Below are positions 8,243-17,336 of a DNA stretch of 64,000 bases, piece after piece. A program made the translations under genes and the position numbers. The notes below the pieces were generated by a model, which worked only from the letters and a program-made list of their open reading frames with translations, was not told the origin of the DNA and made no database searches. Location: positions 186,001 to 250,000 of the forward strand of contig CAVUUF010000012.1 of the NCBI GenBank assembly GCA_963744575.1, in the 5' to 3' direction. This stretch comes from Palsa-504 sp963744575. Its GTDB lineage: Bacteria; Actinomycetota; Actinomycetes; Streptosporangiales; Streptosporangiaceae. Numbering within the stretch: the stretch's first letter is position 1; every line of letters starts with the position of its first letter.

Positions 8243-8706
8243 AATCTGTTCTTCCAGGCTTTAAGCAGCTGGTCCTGCGTGCCGAACATGGCCGCGTGTT
8301 CCTCCGGCTCGGCGTGATCGTAGCCGAGCAGGTGCAAGATGCCGTGCACGCAGAGCAGCTCGAGCTCGTCCTGGGTGGAGTGGCCGGCTTTCCCCGCCTG
8401 TCCGGCCGCGACCTGCGGGCACAGGACGACGTCGCCGAGCAGCCCGGGCTCGGGCCCCGGCTCGGTCCGGTTGCCGTCCAGGTGCGGCGGCCGCAGCTCG
8501 TCCATGGGGAAGGCGAGCACGTCTGTCGGCCCCGGCTCGCCCATCCAGCGCTCGTGCAGGTCGGCCATCGCCTGCTCGTCGACGAGCAGCACGGAGAGTT
8601 CGGCCAGCGGGTGAATCCGCATCTGGTCCAGCGTGAACCGGGCGACCGCGGCCAGCCTCACCTCGTCGACGTCGATGCCCGCCTCGTTGGCGATATCGAT
8701 GCTCAT
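8239..8706 (-). CDS. ybeY: Endoribonuclease YbeY
   Basis: Zinc endoribonuclease for 16S rRNA 3'-end maturation and ribosome quality control. The 155-residue protein carries the metal-binding signature HGILHLLGYDH, with histidines at 121, 125 and 131, and the conserved TDVLAFPMDE strand before it. The ATG at 8704-8706 matches the family N-terminus (MSIDIANEAG). It lies 6 bases after phoH and overlaps the CorC gene by 4 bases, forming a phoH-ybeY-corC block. Confidence 0.96.
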   Translation of the reverse strand: MSIDIANEAGIDVDEVRLAAVARFTLDQMRIHPLAELSVLLVDEQAMADLHERWMGEPGPTDVLAFPMDELRPPHLDGNRTEPGPEPGLLGDVVLCPQVAAGQAGKAGHSTQDELELLCVHGILHLLGYDHAEPEEHAAMFGTQDQLLKAWKNRL

Positions 8707-8712
8707 CGGCTC

Positions 8713-9813
<1,101 letters not shown>

Positions 9814-9928
9814 TTCGATGCTCTCGAGGACCCGGAGGACCGCCCCCCGAGCGTAGTGGGCTCTATGTTATCCGGGTTATCCGGCCCGCGGGTCTATCCA
9901 GACCGCAGGCCGGCCGTGTTTCAGCCAG

Positions 9929-9981
9929 GCGGCCAGGCCAGGAAACGGCGGTTTATCCGGGCGGCCAGGCCAGGGAACGGC
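9929..9981. repeat. Partial tandem duplication at the 3' end of the HIT gene
   Basis: The 21 bases at 9961-9981 (end of the HIT coding region) recur at 9929-9949 with one mismatch, a 32-base period. The second copy lies beyond the stop codon, in the gap to phoH. Confidence 0.8.
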
Positions 9982-10297
9982 CGCCGAGGACATGCCCGTG
10001 GACGTGCGGTACATCCTGGCCCGCGTGCGCGCCAGTGTTGAAGACGAGGCGATAGCCGGTCTCGCCGACGCCCTCATCCGCCGCCACGCGGTGCGCCCCT
10101 GTGATCACCTCGCCGAGCAGCCCGCTGTCCGCAGCCGCGAGCGCCCCGAGGTCGGGATAGTGCTCCTTCGGGATCACGAGCACGTGCACCGGGGCCTGCG
10201 GGTCGATATCGCGGAAGGCCAGGATCCGGTCGGTTTCCAGCACCGTGGTCGCGGGGATTTCCCCGGCCACGATGGCGCAGAACAAGCAATCAGCCAC
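9953..10297 (-). CDS. HIT family (histidine triad) nucleotide hydrolase
   Basis: Small purine nucleotide phosphoramidase or AMP-lysine hydrolase of the HinT branch. The 114-residue protein starts CLFCAIVAGEIPA, with Cys4 and Cys7 forming the usual CxxC pair. It has the histidine triad HVHGHV (His98, His100, His102) followed by LGGR and the typical WPPG end. The GTG start is the only one possible because a stop codon lies four codons upstream. Just after its stop codon a 21-base piece of its own 3' end is repeated. Confidence 0.93.
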   Translation of the reverse strand: MADCLFCAIVAGEIPATTVLETDRILAFRDIDPQAPVHVLVIPKEHYPDLGALAAADSGLLGEVITGAHRVAADEGVGETGYRLVFNTGAHAGQDVPHVHGHVLGGRSLAWPPG

Positions 10298-10694
10298 AGC
10301 AATATCTTAGGGCTCCGGAGCATGCTCACGGATCATCCCGCGCCCTGGGCGCAGCGTGATAAGGACTGCATAGGCACATATCCGGCTGATTTCAAGAGGT
10401 TCCGCATGGTAGCCGTGCCGCGGTCCGCTGGTACGACGCCGATCACCGCGGGTGCTGTCGTATCCTCGCGCTCAATGGATATCCTTGATTTCCGGCAATC
10501 CTCCGGCGGTGTCTGGCGGCATGCCAGAGAGCTGGTCTGAAGCACTCCTGCGGGTGCCGTTCGCCCAGGCAGCTGGCCAGGCGATTTGCCGGCGAACGCC
10601 GGGCGACGGACGGCCGGATGGGTGGGCGATTTGGGGATGAGAGACCGGAGACCGTGGTGTTGCGCGACTCCTGCGGTGGCACGGAAGCGGCCAG
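10298..10694. other. Intergenic gap between HIT and sigma factor genes
   Basis: About 400 bases between two divergent genes. I find no convincing coding region, RNA gene or strong promoter hexamers. It should hold the promoters for both neighbours, and its GC content falls slightly around 10300-10500. Confidence 0.5.
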
Positions 10695-11300
10695 ATGGCG
10701 GGTGAACCTGACGACGGGGCAACGCGTCCAACCAATGTGACCGAGACCCTGGTGGCCAATGGTGGCATCGTGCCCGATGCTTTTCTCGTGTCCCCCGCGG
10801 CGCGCATGGCATGGGGCGCGGACCGGGCGGTCACTGAGCTGTACTCGATGCACTACCGGGCTCTGGTCCGGCTGGCGGCGCTGCTGGTGCGGGACACGCC
10901 GACCGCCGAGGAGGTGGTGCAGGACTCCTTCGTGGCCATGCACGGCGGCTGGCAGCGGCTCCGCGACGCCGAGAAGGCGCTGGCGTACCTGCGGCAGGCG
11001 GTGGTCAACCGGTCCCGGTCGGTGCTGCGGCACCGGACCGTGGTGGATAAGAACCTGCAGAAGGCGCCGCCGGACATGCCCAGCGCCGAGCACGGCGCGC
11101 TGGTGCTGCTGGAGCGGCATGCGGTGGTGGCGGCGCTGCGGGGGCTGCCGGATCGCCAGCGCGAGGCGATCGTGCTGCGCTATTACGCCGACTTGTCCGA
11201 GGCGGAGATCGCGGCCGCGATGGGGATCAGCCGCGGCGCGGTCAAGAGCCACACCTCCCGCGGCATGTCCGCCCTGCGCACCGCCCTGGAGCGGGAATAA
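10695..11300 (+). CDS. ECF-type RNA polymerase sigma factor
   Basis: Extracytoplasmic-function sigma factor of 201 residues. Region 2 is around residues 50-110 (YRALVRLAALLVRDTPTAEEVVQDSF). Region 4 is at about 145-195, with the helix-turn-helix LSEAEIAAAMGISRGAVKSH. There is no region 1 or 3. An N-terminal stretch of about 45 residues precedes region 2, and the exact start is uncertain because the Shine-Dalgarno sequence is weak. Its TAA overlaps the ATG of the next gene by one base (TAATG), so the membrane protein downstream is co-translated and is the obvious candidate to control it. The pair sits between HIT and rsmE in an otherwise conserved housekeeping series. Confidence 0.9.
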   Translation: MAGEPDDGATRPTNVTETLVANGGIVPDAFLVSPAARMAWGADRAVTELYSMHYRALVRLAALLVRDTPTAEEVVQDSFVAMHGGWQRLRDAEKALAYLRQAVVNRSRSVLRHRTVVDKNLQKAPPDMPSAEHGALVLLERHAVVAALRGLPDRQREAIVLRYYADLSEAEIAAAMGISRGAVKSHTSRGMSALRTALERE

Positions 11301-12625
11301 TGACCAGACCAGGCCACGACGGCATGCCGCCGCAAGGACCCGACTTCGGCGAGTTCTTGCATCATGCGCTGCACGCGGCCGCGGATCAGGTGGAGCCGCG
11401 CCCGGACGGCCTCGAGCGGATCCGCGGGAGGATCCGGTCCGGCCCGGCCTACGCCAGCGAGCACGCCCGAGCGGGGAAAGCCGGAGGCTTCCTGGCCGGG
11501 ATGACGCGGCGCTGGACAACCTGGCGCGATGGACGCGAGGGGGACGGGTCCGCGCGGCAGCAGCCGAGAGACTGGCGGGACGGGCTGCTCCGCCCGGCCC
11601 TGGCGATCGCATGCGCCGTATTCGCCATCGGTGTCGCCCTGGCGCTGCCCCCGACGCGCGAGGCCCTGGTCCAGATCGGCAAGGCGACCGGGCTGTCCGC
11701 CAGCAGCACCGGCCCCGGCGCCACGCAGGGCACGGCGGGCCCGGCGGGCACGGGCACCAGCCCGGTGAACTCGTCGAACGGCGGTACCGGCCCGGGCAGT
11801 AGCACCGCCGGCCAGAGCAGCCGCGCGGTGAACCCGTGCTCGGCAACGTCGCCGTCCCCTTCGCCGAAGGCCGCCTCGACCAAGTCGGTGACATCGAGCG
11901 TGCCGCCGGCTGGTTCGGCGCCCAGCACGCCCGCCGGCAAAACCACCGCCCCGCCCACCGGCGGCGCCAGCCCGAGCCACACCGTCACCGTTACCCCCAC
12001 GGTGACCAATACCGTGACGGTGCCGCCCACCGTGACCGGCACCTCCACGGGCGCCGCCCGCACCACCGTGCCGGCGCCGGCCAACCGGAGCGCGACGAAC
12101 AGCGAGAAGGCCACCGTCACCGGGACGGCCACCTGCGCGAGCACGACGCCGCCCCCGCCGAGCCAGGCCCCCAGGTCCAAGACCCCCACCTCGGCGTCCG
12201 CGTCGCACAGCGCCAGCCCGTCCGCGTCGCACGGCGTCAGGTCGTCGGCGCCGACCTCGCCGGCGCCGAGCTCGACGGCGCCGAGCTCGGGGCCGTCGAG
12301 TGGCACCAACGCCAGTTCGGCCGGCAACTCCTCCCGCCCGGGCAGCGCCAGTGCCCCCGGCACGGGGGCGGGCTCTTCGAGCACGAGGGCCGGGAGTGCC
12401 GGATCGAGCACCAGCACCCGCACCCGCACCGGCACCGGCTCGTCCTTACGGCCGGCGGCTCGTCCGTACGGCCGGCGGCTGGGACATTTTTCGGCGGCTG
12501 GGCGGCACTTTCCCGGCCTGCTAGTCCCGGGTGCCCCGCCAGCCTCATGTACCTCGCCACACTGGTCCCGAGAGCCAGGATCCGGGTCGGCGCCCGCCGG
12601 ATTAACAGCAACAATGTGGCATTGA
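11300..12625 (+). CDS. Single-pass membrane protein with long Ser/Thr/Pro/Gly-rich tail, possible anti-sigma partner
   Basis: The 441-residue frame starts at an ATG overlapping the sigma factor stop. It has a cytoplasmic N-terminus of about 95 residues (FGEFLHHALHAAADQVEPRP), one transmembrane helix near 98-115 (PALAIACAVFAIGVALAL), and about 300 residues rich in Ser, Thr, Pro, Gly and Ala, likely an extended, perhaps glycosylated wall-spanning region. No ZAS zinc motif is visible, so the anti-sigma role rests on context only. A 20-base tandem duplication at 12441-12480 is not a multiple of three, so the last 50 or so residues may be frame-shifted and the true C-terminus is uncertain. Confidence 0.65.
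   Translation: MTRPGHDGMPPQGPDFGEFLHHALHAAADQVEPRPDGLERIRGRIRSGPAYASEHARAGKAGGFLAGMTRRWTTWRDGREGDGSARQQPRDWRDGLLRPALAIACAVFAIGVALALPPTREALVQIGKATGLSASSTGPGATQGTAGPAGTGTSPVNSSNGGTGPGSSTAGQSSRAVNPCSATSPSPSPKAASTKSVTSSVPPAGSAPSTPAGKTTAPPTGGASPSHTVTVTPTVTNTVTVPPTVTGTSTGAARTTVPAPANRSATNSEKATVTGTATCASTTPPPPSQAPRSKTPTSASASHSASPSASHGVRSSAPTSPAPSSTAPSSGPSSGTNASSAGNSSRPGSASAPGTGAGSSSTRAGSAGSSTSTRTRTGTGSSLRPAARPYGRRLGHFSAAGRHFPGLLVPGAPPASCTSPHWSREPGSGSAPAGLTATMWH
12441..12480. repeat. 20-base tandem duplication near the 3' end of the membrane-protein gene
   Basis: Two adjacent 20-base copies (12441-12460 and 12461-12480) differ at one base. The unit length would shift the reading frame if it arose recently. 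Confidence 0.75.
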
Positions 12626-12663
12626 TGTCGCTCCAGCAGCAGCGATGTGGCATCGATGCTGTT
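12604..12663. repeat. 60-bp inverted-repeat element, copy 1
   Basis: Intergenic element between the sigma-associated gene and rsmE. It has the same length as the element at 26622-26681 and matches it at 51 of 60 positions. The ends are inverted: it begins AACAGCA and finishes TGCTGTT. Its right half contains a near-palindrome centred on CGATGTGGCATCG. No transposase is nearby. Confidence 0.7.
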
Positions 12664-12806
12664 AAGTCCGGGCCTTCGAGTGCTACGGAATAGTCGCTGG
12701 TGGCTCATGAGACAGCTGGGTGCCGGTGGCGGGTGCTGTGAGAGGTGGGCGCATGGCGGAGGTAACCGATCCGCTGCAGCCGTGCGGGGTGGCGTCTTGC
12801 GGCTCG

Positions 12807-13541
12807 TCAGGACCAGCGGTTGGAGCGGGTGAGCAGGATGGCGGCGGCAACGGCGCCAGCGGTGGAGGTCCTCAGCACGGTCGGGCCCAGTCGGCAGGCG
12901 GCGGCGCCGGCCGCGCGGAAGGCCGCGCTCTCCTCGCCGGTGATGCCGCCCTCCGGGCCCACCACGACCAGCAGCTCACCGGACGGCGGCAGGTCCAGAC
13001 GGCCGAGGCCGCCGGCGGCGCCGGGCTCCAGGACGATCGCGCGGGCCGTCTTGGCCATCAGCTGAGCCACCTGGGCCGCCGAGGCGACGCCGGTGACCTC
13101 GGGTATCCAGGCGCGGCGGGACTGCTTGGCCGCCTCGCGCGCGGTCAGCCGCCACTTGGCCAGCGAGCGCTCCCCGCGGGCGCCCTGCCACACGGGGACG
13201 CAGCGGGCCGCGGCCCACGGCACGATGCGGTCCACGCCGACCTCGGTCATCTCCTCGACGGCCAGCTCGCCCCGGTCACCCTTCGGGATGGCCTGGACGA
13301 CGGTGATCGCCGGGTCCGGCCAGGGCAGCTGGCGCCTGGCCAGGACGGTGAGCTCCAGGCCGCCGGGCGCGATCCCGGCGACGACGCACTCGGCCAGCAG
13401 GCCAGCGCCATCGGTCACGTCCGCGCGCTCGCCCGGACGCAGCCGGCGCACCGTGGCCGCGTGCCGGCCCTCGGCGCCGGACAGGACCACGACATCGGAT
13501 TCAAGCGCGACGCGGTCGGCCAGGAAGACGGGCGGCTGCAC
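12807..13541 (-). CDS. rsmE: 16S rRNA m3U1498 methyltransferase RsmE
   Basis: SPOUT-family methyltransferase that modifies U1498 of 16S rRNA using SAM. The 244-residue protein has an N-terminal PUA-like domain (GAEGRHAATVRRLRPGERADV) and the knotted SAM-binding C-terminal domain with LLVVVGPEGGITGEE and the LGPTVLRTSTA loop. The GTG at 13539-13541 is favoured by the family N-terminus. It follows dnaJ by 18 bases in a likely hrcA-dnaJ-rsmE operon. Confidence 0.95.
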   Translation of the reverse strand: MQPPVFLADRVALESDVVVLSGAEGRHAATVRRLRPGERADVTDGAGLLAECVVAGIAPGGLELTVLARRQLPWPDPAITVVQAIPKGDRGELAVEEMTEVGVDRIVPWAAARCVPVWQGARGERSLAKWRLTAREAAKQSRRAWIPEVTGVASAAQVAQLMAKTARAIVLEPGAAGGLGRLDLPPSGELLVVVGPEGGITGEESAAFRAAGAAACRLGPTVLRTSTAGAVAAAILLTRSNRWS

Positions 13542-13559
13542 CTGGTGACGCTCGCGGGT

Positions 13560-14708
13560 TCAGCGCCCGTTGAACGCGTCGCGCAGCCTGGAGAAGAACC
13601 TCTGCTGGCCCGGCGCGAACCGGCCGGGCGGCGCTTCCTCGCCGCGCAGCTTGGCCAGGTCCCGCAGCACCTTCTCCTGCTCGGCGTCCAGCTTGGTCGG
13701 CGTCTCGACGGTCACATGGATGACCAGGTCGCCGCGGCCGTTGCCGTTCAGGTGCTTGACGCCCTGGCCGTAGAGCGGGATGACCTGACCGGACTGGGTG
13801 CCGGGGCGGATGTCGATGTCGGCGGGACCGTCCAGGCTCTCCACCGACAGGGTCGCCCCCAGCGCGGCGGCGACCATCGGGATCGTCACCGTGCAGTGCA
13901 GGTCGTCGCCCTGCCGCTCGAAGATGGCATGCGGACGCTGGACGATCTCCAGGAACAGGTCGCCGGGCGGGCCGCCGCCCGGGCCGACCTCGCCCTCGCC
14001 GGCCAGCTGGATGTGCGTGCCGTCCTCGACGCCGGCCGGGATCCGCACCTTGATCGTGCGCCTGGTCCGCACCCGTCCGTCGCCGTCGCACTCGGGGCAG
14101 GGCCGGACCAGCACGGTGCCGTATCCGCCGCAGCCCGGGCAGACCCGGGTCATCATCACCTGGCCGATGAAGGAGCGGGTCACCTGGCTCACCTCACCGC
14201 GGCCGCCGCAGATGTCACACGTCTGCGGGTGGGTGCCCGGCGCGGTCCCCTGACCGGAGCAGGTCGGGCAGACCACGGCCGTGTCCACGGTGAGTTCCCT
14301 GGTGGCGCCGAACGAGCACTCGGCCAGCTCGAGCTCGATCCTGATCGTGGCGTTGCGGCCACGCTGGGCCCGGCTGCGCGGGCCGCGGGCGGTGGCACCG
14401 CCGCCCGCCGCGCCGAAGAACTGGTCGAGCAGGTCGTTCAGCGGGTTGAACCCCGGGCCGAACGGGCCGGCGCTCGCGCCGGAGCCCGCGGTCGCGAACG
14501 GGTCCATGCCCATGTCATACATCCGGCGCTTGTCGGTGTCCGACAGCACCTCATACGCTCGGGTGATCTCCTTGAACCGTTCCTGCGTCTCCGGATCGGG
14601 GTTCACGTCCGGGTGCAGTTCCCTGGCCAGCCGCCGGTAGGCCCGCTTGACCTCGTTTTGCGTCGCGTCGCGGCGAATCTTTAGCAGCGCGTAGTAGTCG
14701 GCCGCCAC
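13560..14708 (-). CDS. dnaJ: Chaperone DnaJ (HrcA-linked copy)
   Basis: Hsp40 co-chaperone that stimulates DnaK. The 382 residues run in the standard order: J domain with HPD at 32-34, a Gly-rich linker (GSGASAGPFGPGF), four zinc-finger repeats (CPTCSGQG, CDICGGRG, CPGCGGYG, CPECDGDG), and the C-terminal substrate domain. The GTG start shares its G with the TAG stop of hrcA, so the two are coupled. This is the copy found next to hrcA rather than in the dnaK operon, and it should be under HrcA/CIRCE control. Confidence 0.96.
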   Translation of the reverse strand: MAADYYALLKIRRDATQNEVKRAYRRLARELHPDVNPDPETQERFKEITRAYEVLSDTDKRRMYDMGMDPFATAGSGASAGPFGPGFNPLNDLLDQFFGAAGGGATARGPRSRAQRGRNATIRIELELAECSFGATRELTVDTAVVCPTCSGQGTAPGTHPQTCDICGGRGEVSQVTRSFIGQVMMTRVCPGCGGYGTVLVRPCPECDGDGRVRTRRTIKVRIPAGVEDGTHIQLAGEGEVGPGGGPPGDLFLEIVQRPHAIFERQGDDLHCTVTIPMVAAALGATLSVESLDGPADIDIRPGTQSGQVIPLYGQGVKHLNGNGRGDLVIHVTVETPTKLDAEQEKVLRDLAKLRGEEAPPGRFAPGQQRFFSRLRDAFNGR

Positions 14709-15721
14709 TAGGACTCCGCCAGGATCTGGCCGACGTACCGCGCGACGGCGCGCACCGCGCCCATCGTGCTCGGGTAATCCATCCGGGTCGGCCCGAGCAC
14801 GCCGAGCTTGGCCAGCGGCTGATCGGCGTTCCCGTACCCTGTGGACACCACTGACGTGGACTGCAGGCCGGCGACCTCGTTCTCGATGCCGATCCTGACG
14901 GTCAGGATGGCAGGCTCGGTCGCCTCCCCGAGGAGCCGCATCAGCACCACCTGTTCTTCCAGCGCCTCAAGCACTTCCCGAAAACCTTTGCTGAAGTCGT
15001 GCGCGGCCAGGTTCGCGGCCCCGCCGAACACGATCTTCTCCTCATTCCGCTCGACCAGGCTGGCCAGCAGCACGGCCAGCACGGCGTTGGCATTCACCCG
15101 GTCCTCGTTCGGTATCCGCTCCGCCAGGTCGGTGACCATCGCGGCCGCGTCGGACAGCATGTGTCCGCCCAGGCAGGCGTTCGCGACCCCCCGTACGTGG
15201 GATACCGAGGCGTCATCCCAGGGTTCAGGCAGGTCGACGGCGCGCTGCTCCACCCGGCCGGTATCGGTGATGAGCACCAGCAGCAGCTTCTGCGGCGCGA
15301 GCGGGACCAGCTCGATGTGCCGGATCGAGGACCTGGCGAGCGACGGGTACTGCACCACGGCGACCTGGCGGGTCAGCTGGACCAGCAGCCGGACCGTCCG
15401 CGTCACCACGTCGTCCAGGCTGTACGCGCCGGCCAGGAACGTCTCGATGGCGCGCCGCTCCGCCGCGGACAACGGCTTGACGCTGGACAGCCGGTCGACG
15501 AACAGGCGGTAGCCCTTGTCCGTCGGTATCCGCCCGGCGCTGGTGTGCGGCTGCGCGATGAAGCCCTGCTCCTCGAGCACCGCCATGTCGTTCCTGACGG
15601 TCGCCGGGGACACGTCGAAGTGGTGCCGGTCCACCAGCGATTTGGATCCCACCGGCTCGGTGGTGGACACGTAGTCTTCGACGATCGCACGGAGCACCGT
15701 CAGTTTCCGGTCGTCGAGCAC
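14708..15721 (-). CDS. hrcA: Heat-inducible transcription repressor HrcA
   Basis: Repressor of class I heat-shock genes that binds CIRCE operators with help from GroEL. The 337-residue protein starts VLDDRKLTVLRAIVEDYVST, with an N-terminal winged helix (VSPATVRNDMAVLEEQGFI), a middle domain, and the conserved C-terminal LGVLGPTRMDYPSTMGAVRAV. The GTG at 15719-15721 is preceded by the strong Shine-Dalgarno AAGGAGGTGA. A near-perfect CIRCE overlaps that region, so it is autoregulated and also controls dnaJ downstream. The frame stays open far upstream, but that stretch is not HrcA-like. Confidence 0.96.
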   Translation of the reverse strand: MLDDRKLTVLRAIVEDYVSTTEPVGSKSLVDRHHFDVSPATVRNDMAVLEEQGFIAQPHTSAGRIPTDKGYRLFVDRLSSVKPLSAAERRAIETFLAGAYSLDDVVTRTVRLLVQLTRQVAVVQYPSLARSSIRHIELVPLAPQKLLLVLITDTGRVEQRAVDLPEPWDDASVSHVRGVANACLGGHMLSDAAAMVTDLAERIPNEDRVNANAVLAVLLASLVERNEEKIVFGGAANLAAHDFSKGFREVLEALEEQVVLMRLLGEATEPAILTVRIGIENEVAGLQSTSVVSTGYGNADQPLAKLGVLGPTRMDYPSTMGAVRAVARYVGQILAES

Positions 15722-15733
15722 GCGTTCACCTCC

Positions 15734-15760
15734 TTGGCACTCATACGTCCCGAGTGCTAA
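15734..15760 (-). promoter_or_regulatory. CIRCE operator of hrcA
   Basis: Reading on the hrcA strand, TTAGCACTC, nine bases, then GAGTGCCAA: 17 of 18 arm positions match the CIRCE consensus TTAGCACTC-N9-GAGTGCTAA. It lies directly before the hrcA Shine-Dalgarno sequence, as expected for an autoregulated HrcA operon. Confidence 0.93.
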
Positions 15761-15991
15761 GTCTATGGCGTCTAGCAAGTTCCCGGCGCGCGGCGGCGAG
15801 GCGAACGGCCCGCGATCATGCCCCGGACGCGACCTCCCGTGCTGCCGCTCCCGGGGATGACCCCTATCAGGATGGTAACCCGGCCGGCACGGGCCGCGAT
15901 AGCGCGTGTCGGCGGCGAACGGGCCGGATTCCGCTCGGCTAGGCTGGCGCGGAGGTACGGCAACCCCCGCCGCCCAGCTGAGGAGATACCT

Positions 15992-16849
15992 GTGCGGAGC
16001 AGGCAATACGGCGCGGACGTGCTCGCGGCAGGGAACGCGCTGAGCCGCAGGCGACCCGGCCAGCGCGAGGTACCGGAGGTCGAGGCGGAGCGCGGACTCG
16101 TGGTCGAGGACTCCGAGGGCCGGTTCTGCGGCGCGGTGGTCGGCTACGAGAAGGGCGCGGTGACGCTGGAGGACCGGCACGGCAGGCGGCGGGTCTTCCC
16201 GCTGGCCCCGGCCGCCTTCCTGCTCGAGGGCCGCCCGGTGACGCTGGTCCGGCCGGCTTCCGCCCGGCCCGCTCCGCCGGCCGGACCGGACCGGACCGCT
16301 TCCGGTTCCGTGGCCGCGCCGGCCAGCGAGCGGGCCCGGGCCAAGGTGGCCCGGGCGAGCCGGATCTACGTCGAGGGCAAGCACGACGCCGAGCTGGTGG
16401 AGCAGATCTGGGGGGACGACCTGCGTGACGTGGGCGTGGTCGTGGAGTACCTGGAGGGCATCGACGACCTGCCCGCCATCGTCAGGAGCTTCACCCCGGC
16501 CCCGGGCTGCCGCCTCGGCGTGCTCGTCGACCACCTGGTGGCGGGCTCCAAGGAAACCAGGATCGCGGCCGGCGTCCGGTCACCCGACGTGCTGATCGTG
16601 GGCCACCCGTTCATTGACATCTGGGCCGCCGTGCGGCCGTCGGCGGTGGGCATCGCGGCCTGGCCGGACGTGCCGCCGGGGCAGCCGTGGAAGGAAGGCG
16701 TGCTGCGCGCCATCGGCTGGCCGCCGGAGGTGCCGGCCGCCTGGCAGCGCATCCTGCGCTCGGTGACCAGCTACGCCGACCTCGAACCCGAGCTGCTGGG
16801 CCGGGTGGAGGAGCTTATCGATTTCGTCACCATGCCCGGGAGCGCATAG
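15992..16849 (+). CDS. DUF3097 family protein with Toprim-like segments
   Basis: A 285-residue actinobacterial protein of unknown function. The conserved start is VRSRQYGADVL, from a GTG with GAGGAG seven bases upstream; the longer upstream frame is not conserved-looking. Features include a GFCGAVV-like strand (RFCGAVVGYEKGAVTLEDRHG), RTASGSVAAP, RIYVEGKHDAELVEQIWGDD, YLEGIDDLPAIV, GVLVDHLVAGSKETRIA and VGHPFIDIWAAV. The E-G-K-H-D and L-V-D-H patterns resemble the acidic motifs of Toprim domains, suggesting a nucleic-acid enzyme, but this is inference. It is divergent from hrcA. Confidence 0.85.
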   Translation: MRSRQYGADVLAAGNALSRRRPGQREVPEVEAERGLVVEDSEGRFCGAVVGYEKGAVTLEDRHGRRRVFPLAPAAFLLEGRPVTLVRPASARPAPPAGPDRTASGSVAAPASERARAKVARASRIYVEGKHDAELVEQIWGDDLRDVGVVVEYLEGIDDLPAIVRSFTPAPGCRLGVLVDHLVAGSKETRIAAGVRSPDVLIVGHPFIDIWAAVRPSAVGIAAWPDVPPGQPWKEGVLRAIGWPPEVPAAWQRILRSVTSYADLEPELLGRVEELIDFVTMPGSA

Positions 16850-16850
16850 C

Positions 16851-17336
16851 GTGACCTCAGCACCGGACGACACGCGAGGACCGATGACGATCAAGCCCGC
16901 GTCTGACCCGAGTTCCGGGGGGGCTCGGGGGGGTCGTCCCCCCCGGGACCAGCAGAGCCCCGGGCTGGTCCGGGACGGGGGCGTGACATGGGCCGCAGTC
17001 GGGTACCTGGGGGCGATCGTCCTCGGGCCGGTCATCCCGCTGGTCGTCTACGCGCTCCGGGCGAGGCGGTCGCCGTTCATGCGGTACCACGCGGCCACCG
17101 CGGTGAACCTGTCGCTGACCGCCGCGCTGTACGGGATCTCCTGCCTGATCCTCGGCGGGCTGCTGCTGCTGGACAGCGTCACCGTGGCCCTCATCGTCGC
17201 GATCCCGGTGGCCTTCGTGATCTGGGTGGCGATGCTGAGGGCCCTCATCCTCGGTGTCGTGGCGGCGAACCGCGGCGGCAGATACGAGCCTCCCGGCTGG
17301 ATCTGCGCGCACATTGTGAGCCCGGGCGCGGCTTAG
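16851..17336 (+). CDS. DUF4870 family membrane protein
   Basis: Small membrane protein of 161 residues, function unknown. After a hydrophilic Gly/Arg-rich N-terminus (about 1-45) come three hydrophobic segments: WAAVGYLGAIVLGPVIPLVVY, LYGISCLILGGLLLL and VALIVAIPVAFVIWVAML. The FMRYHAATAVNLSLT block between the first two is typical of DUF4870. The GTG start is one base after the DUF3097 stop, so the two genes are co-transcribed. The N-terminal coding region contains two runs of seven G and one of seven C. Confidence 0.85.
   Translation: MTSAPDDTRGPMTIKPASDPSSGGARGGRPPRDQQSPGLVRDGGVTWAAVGYLGAIVLGPVIPLVVYALRARRSPFMRYHAATAVNLSLTAALYGISCLILGGLLLLDSVTVALIVAIPVAFVIWVAMLRALILGVVAANRGGRYEPPGWICAHIVSPGAA

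Noticed and set aside
12604..12663. Insertion sequence end
   Set aside because: No transposase or target-site duplication could be recognised beside either 60-bp copy.
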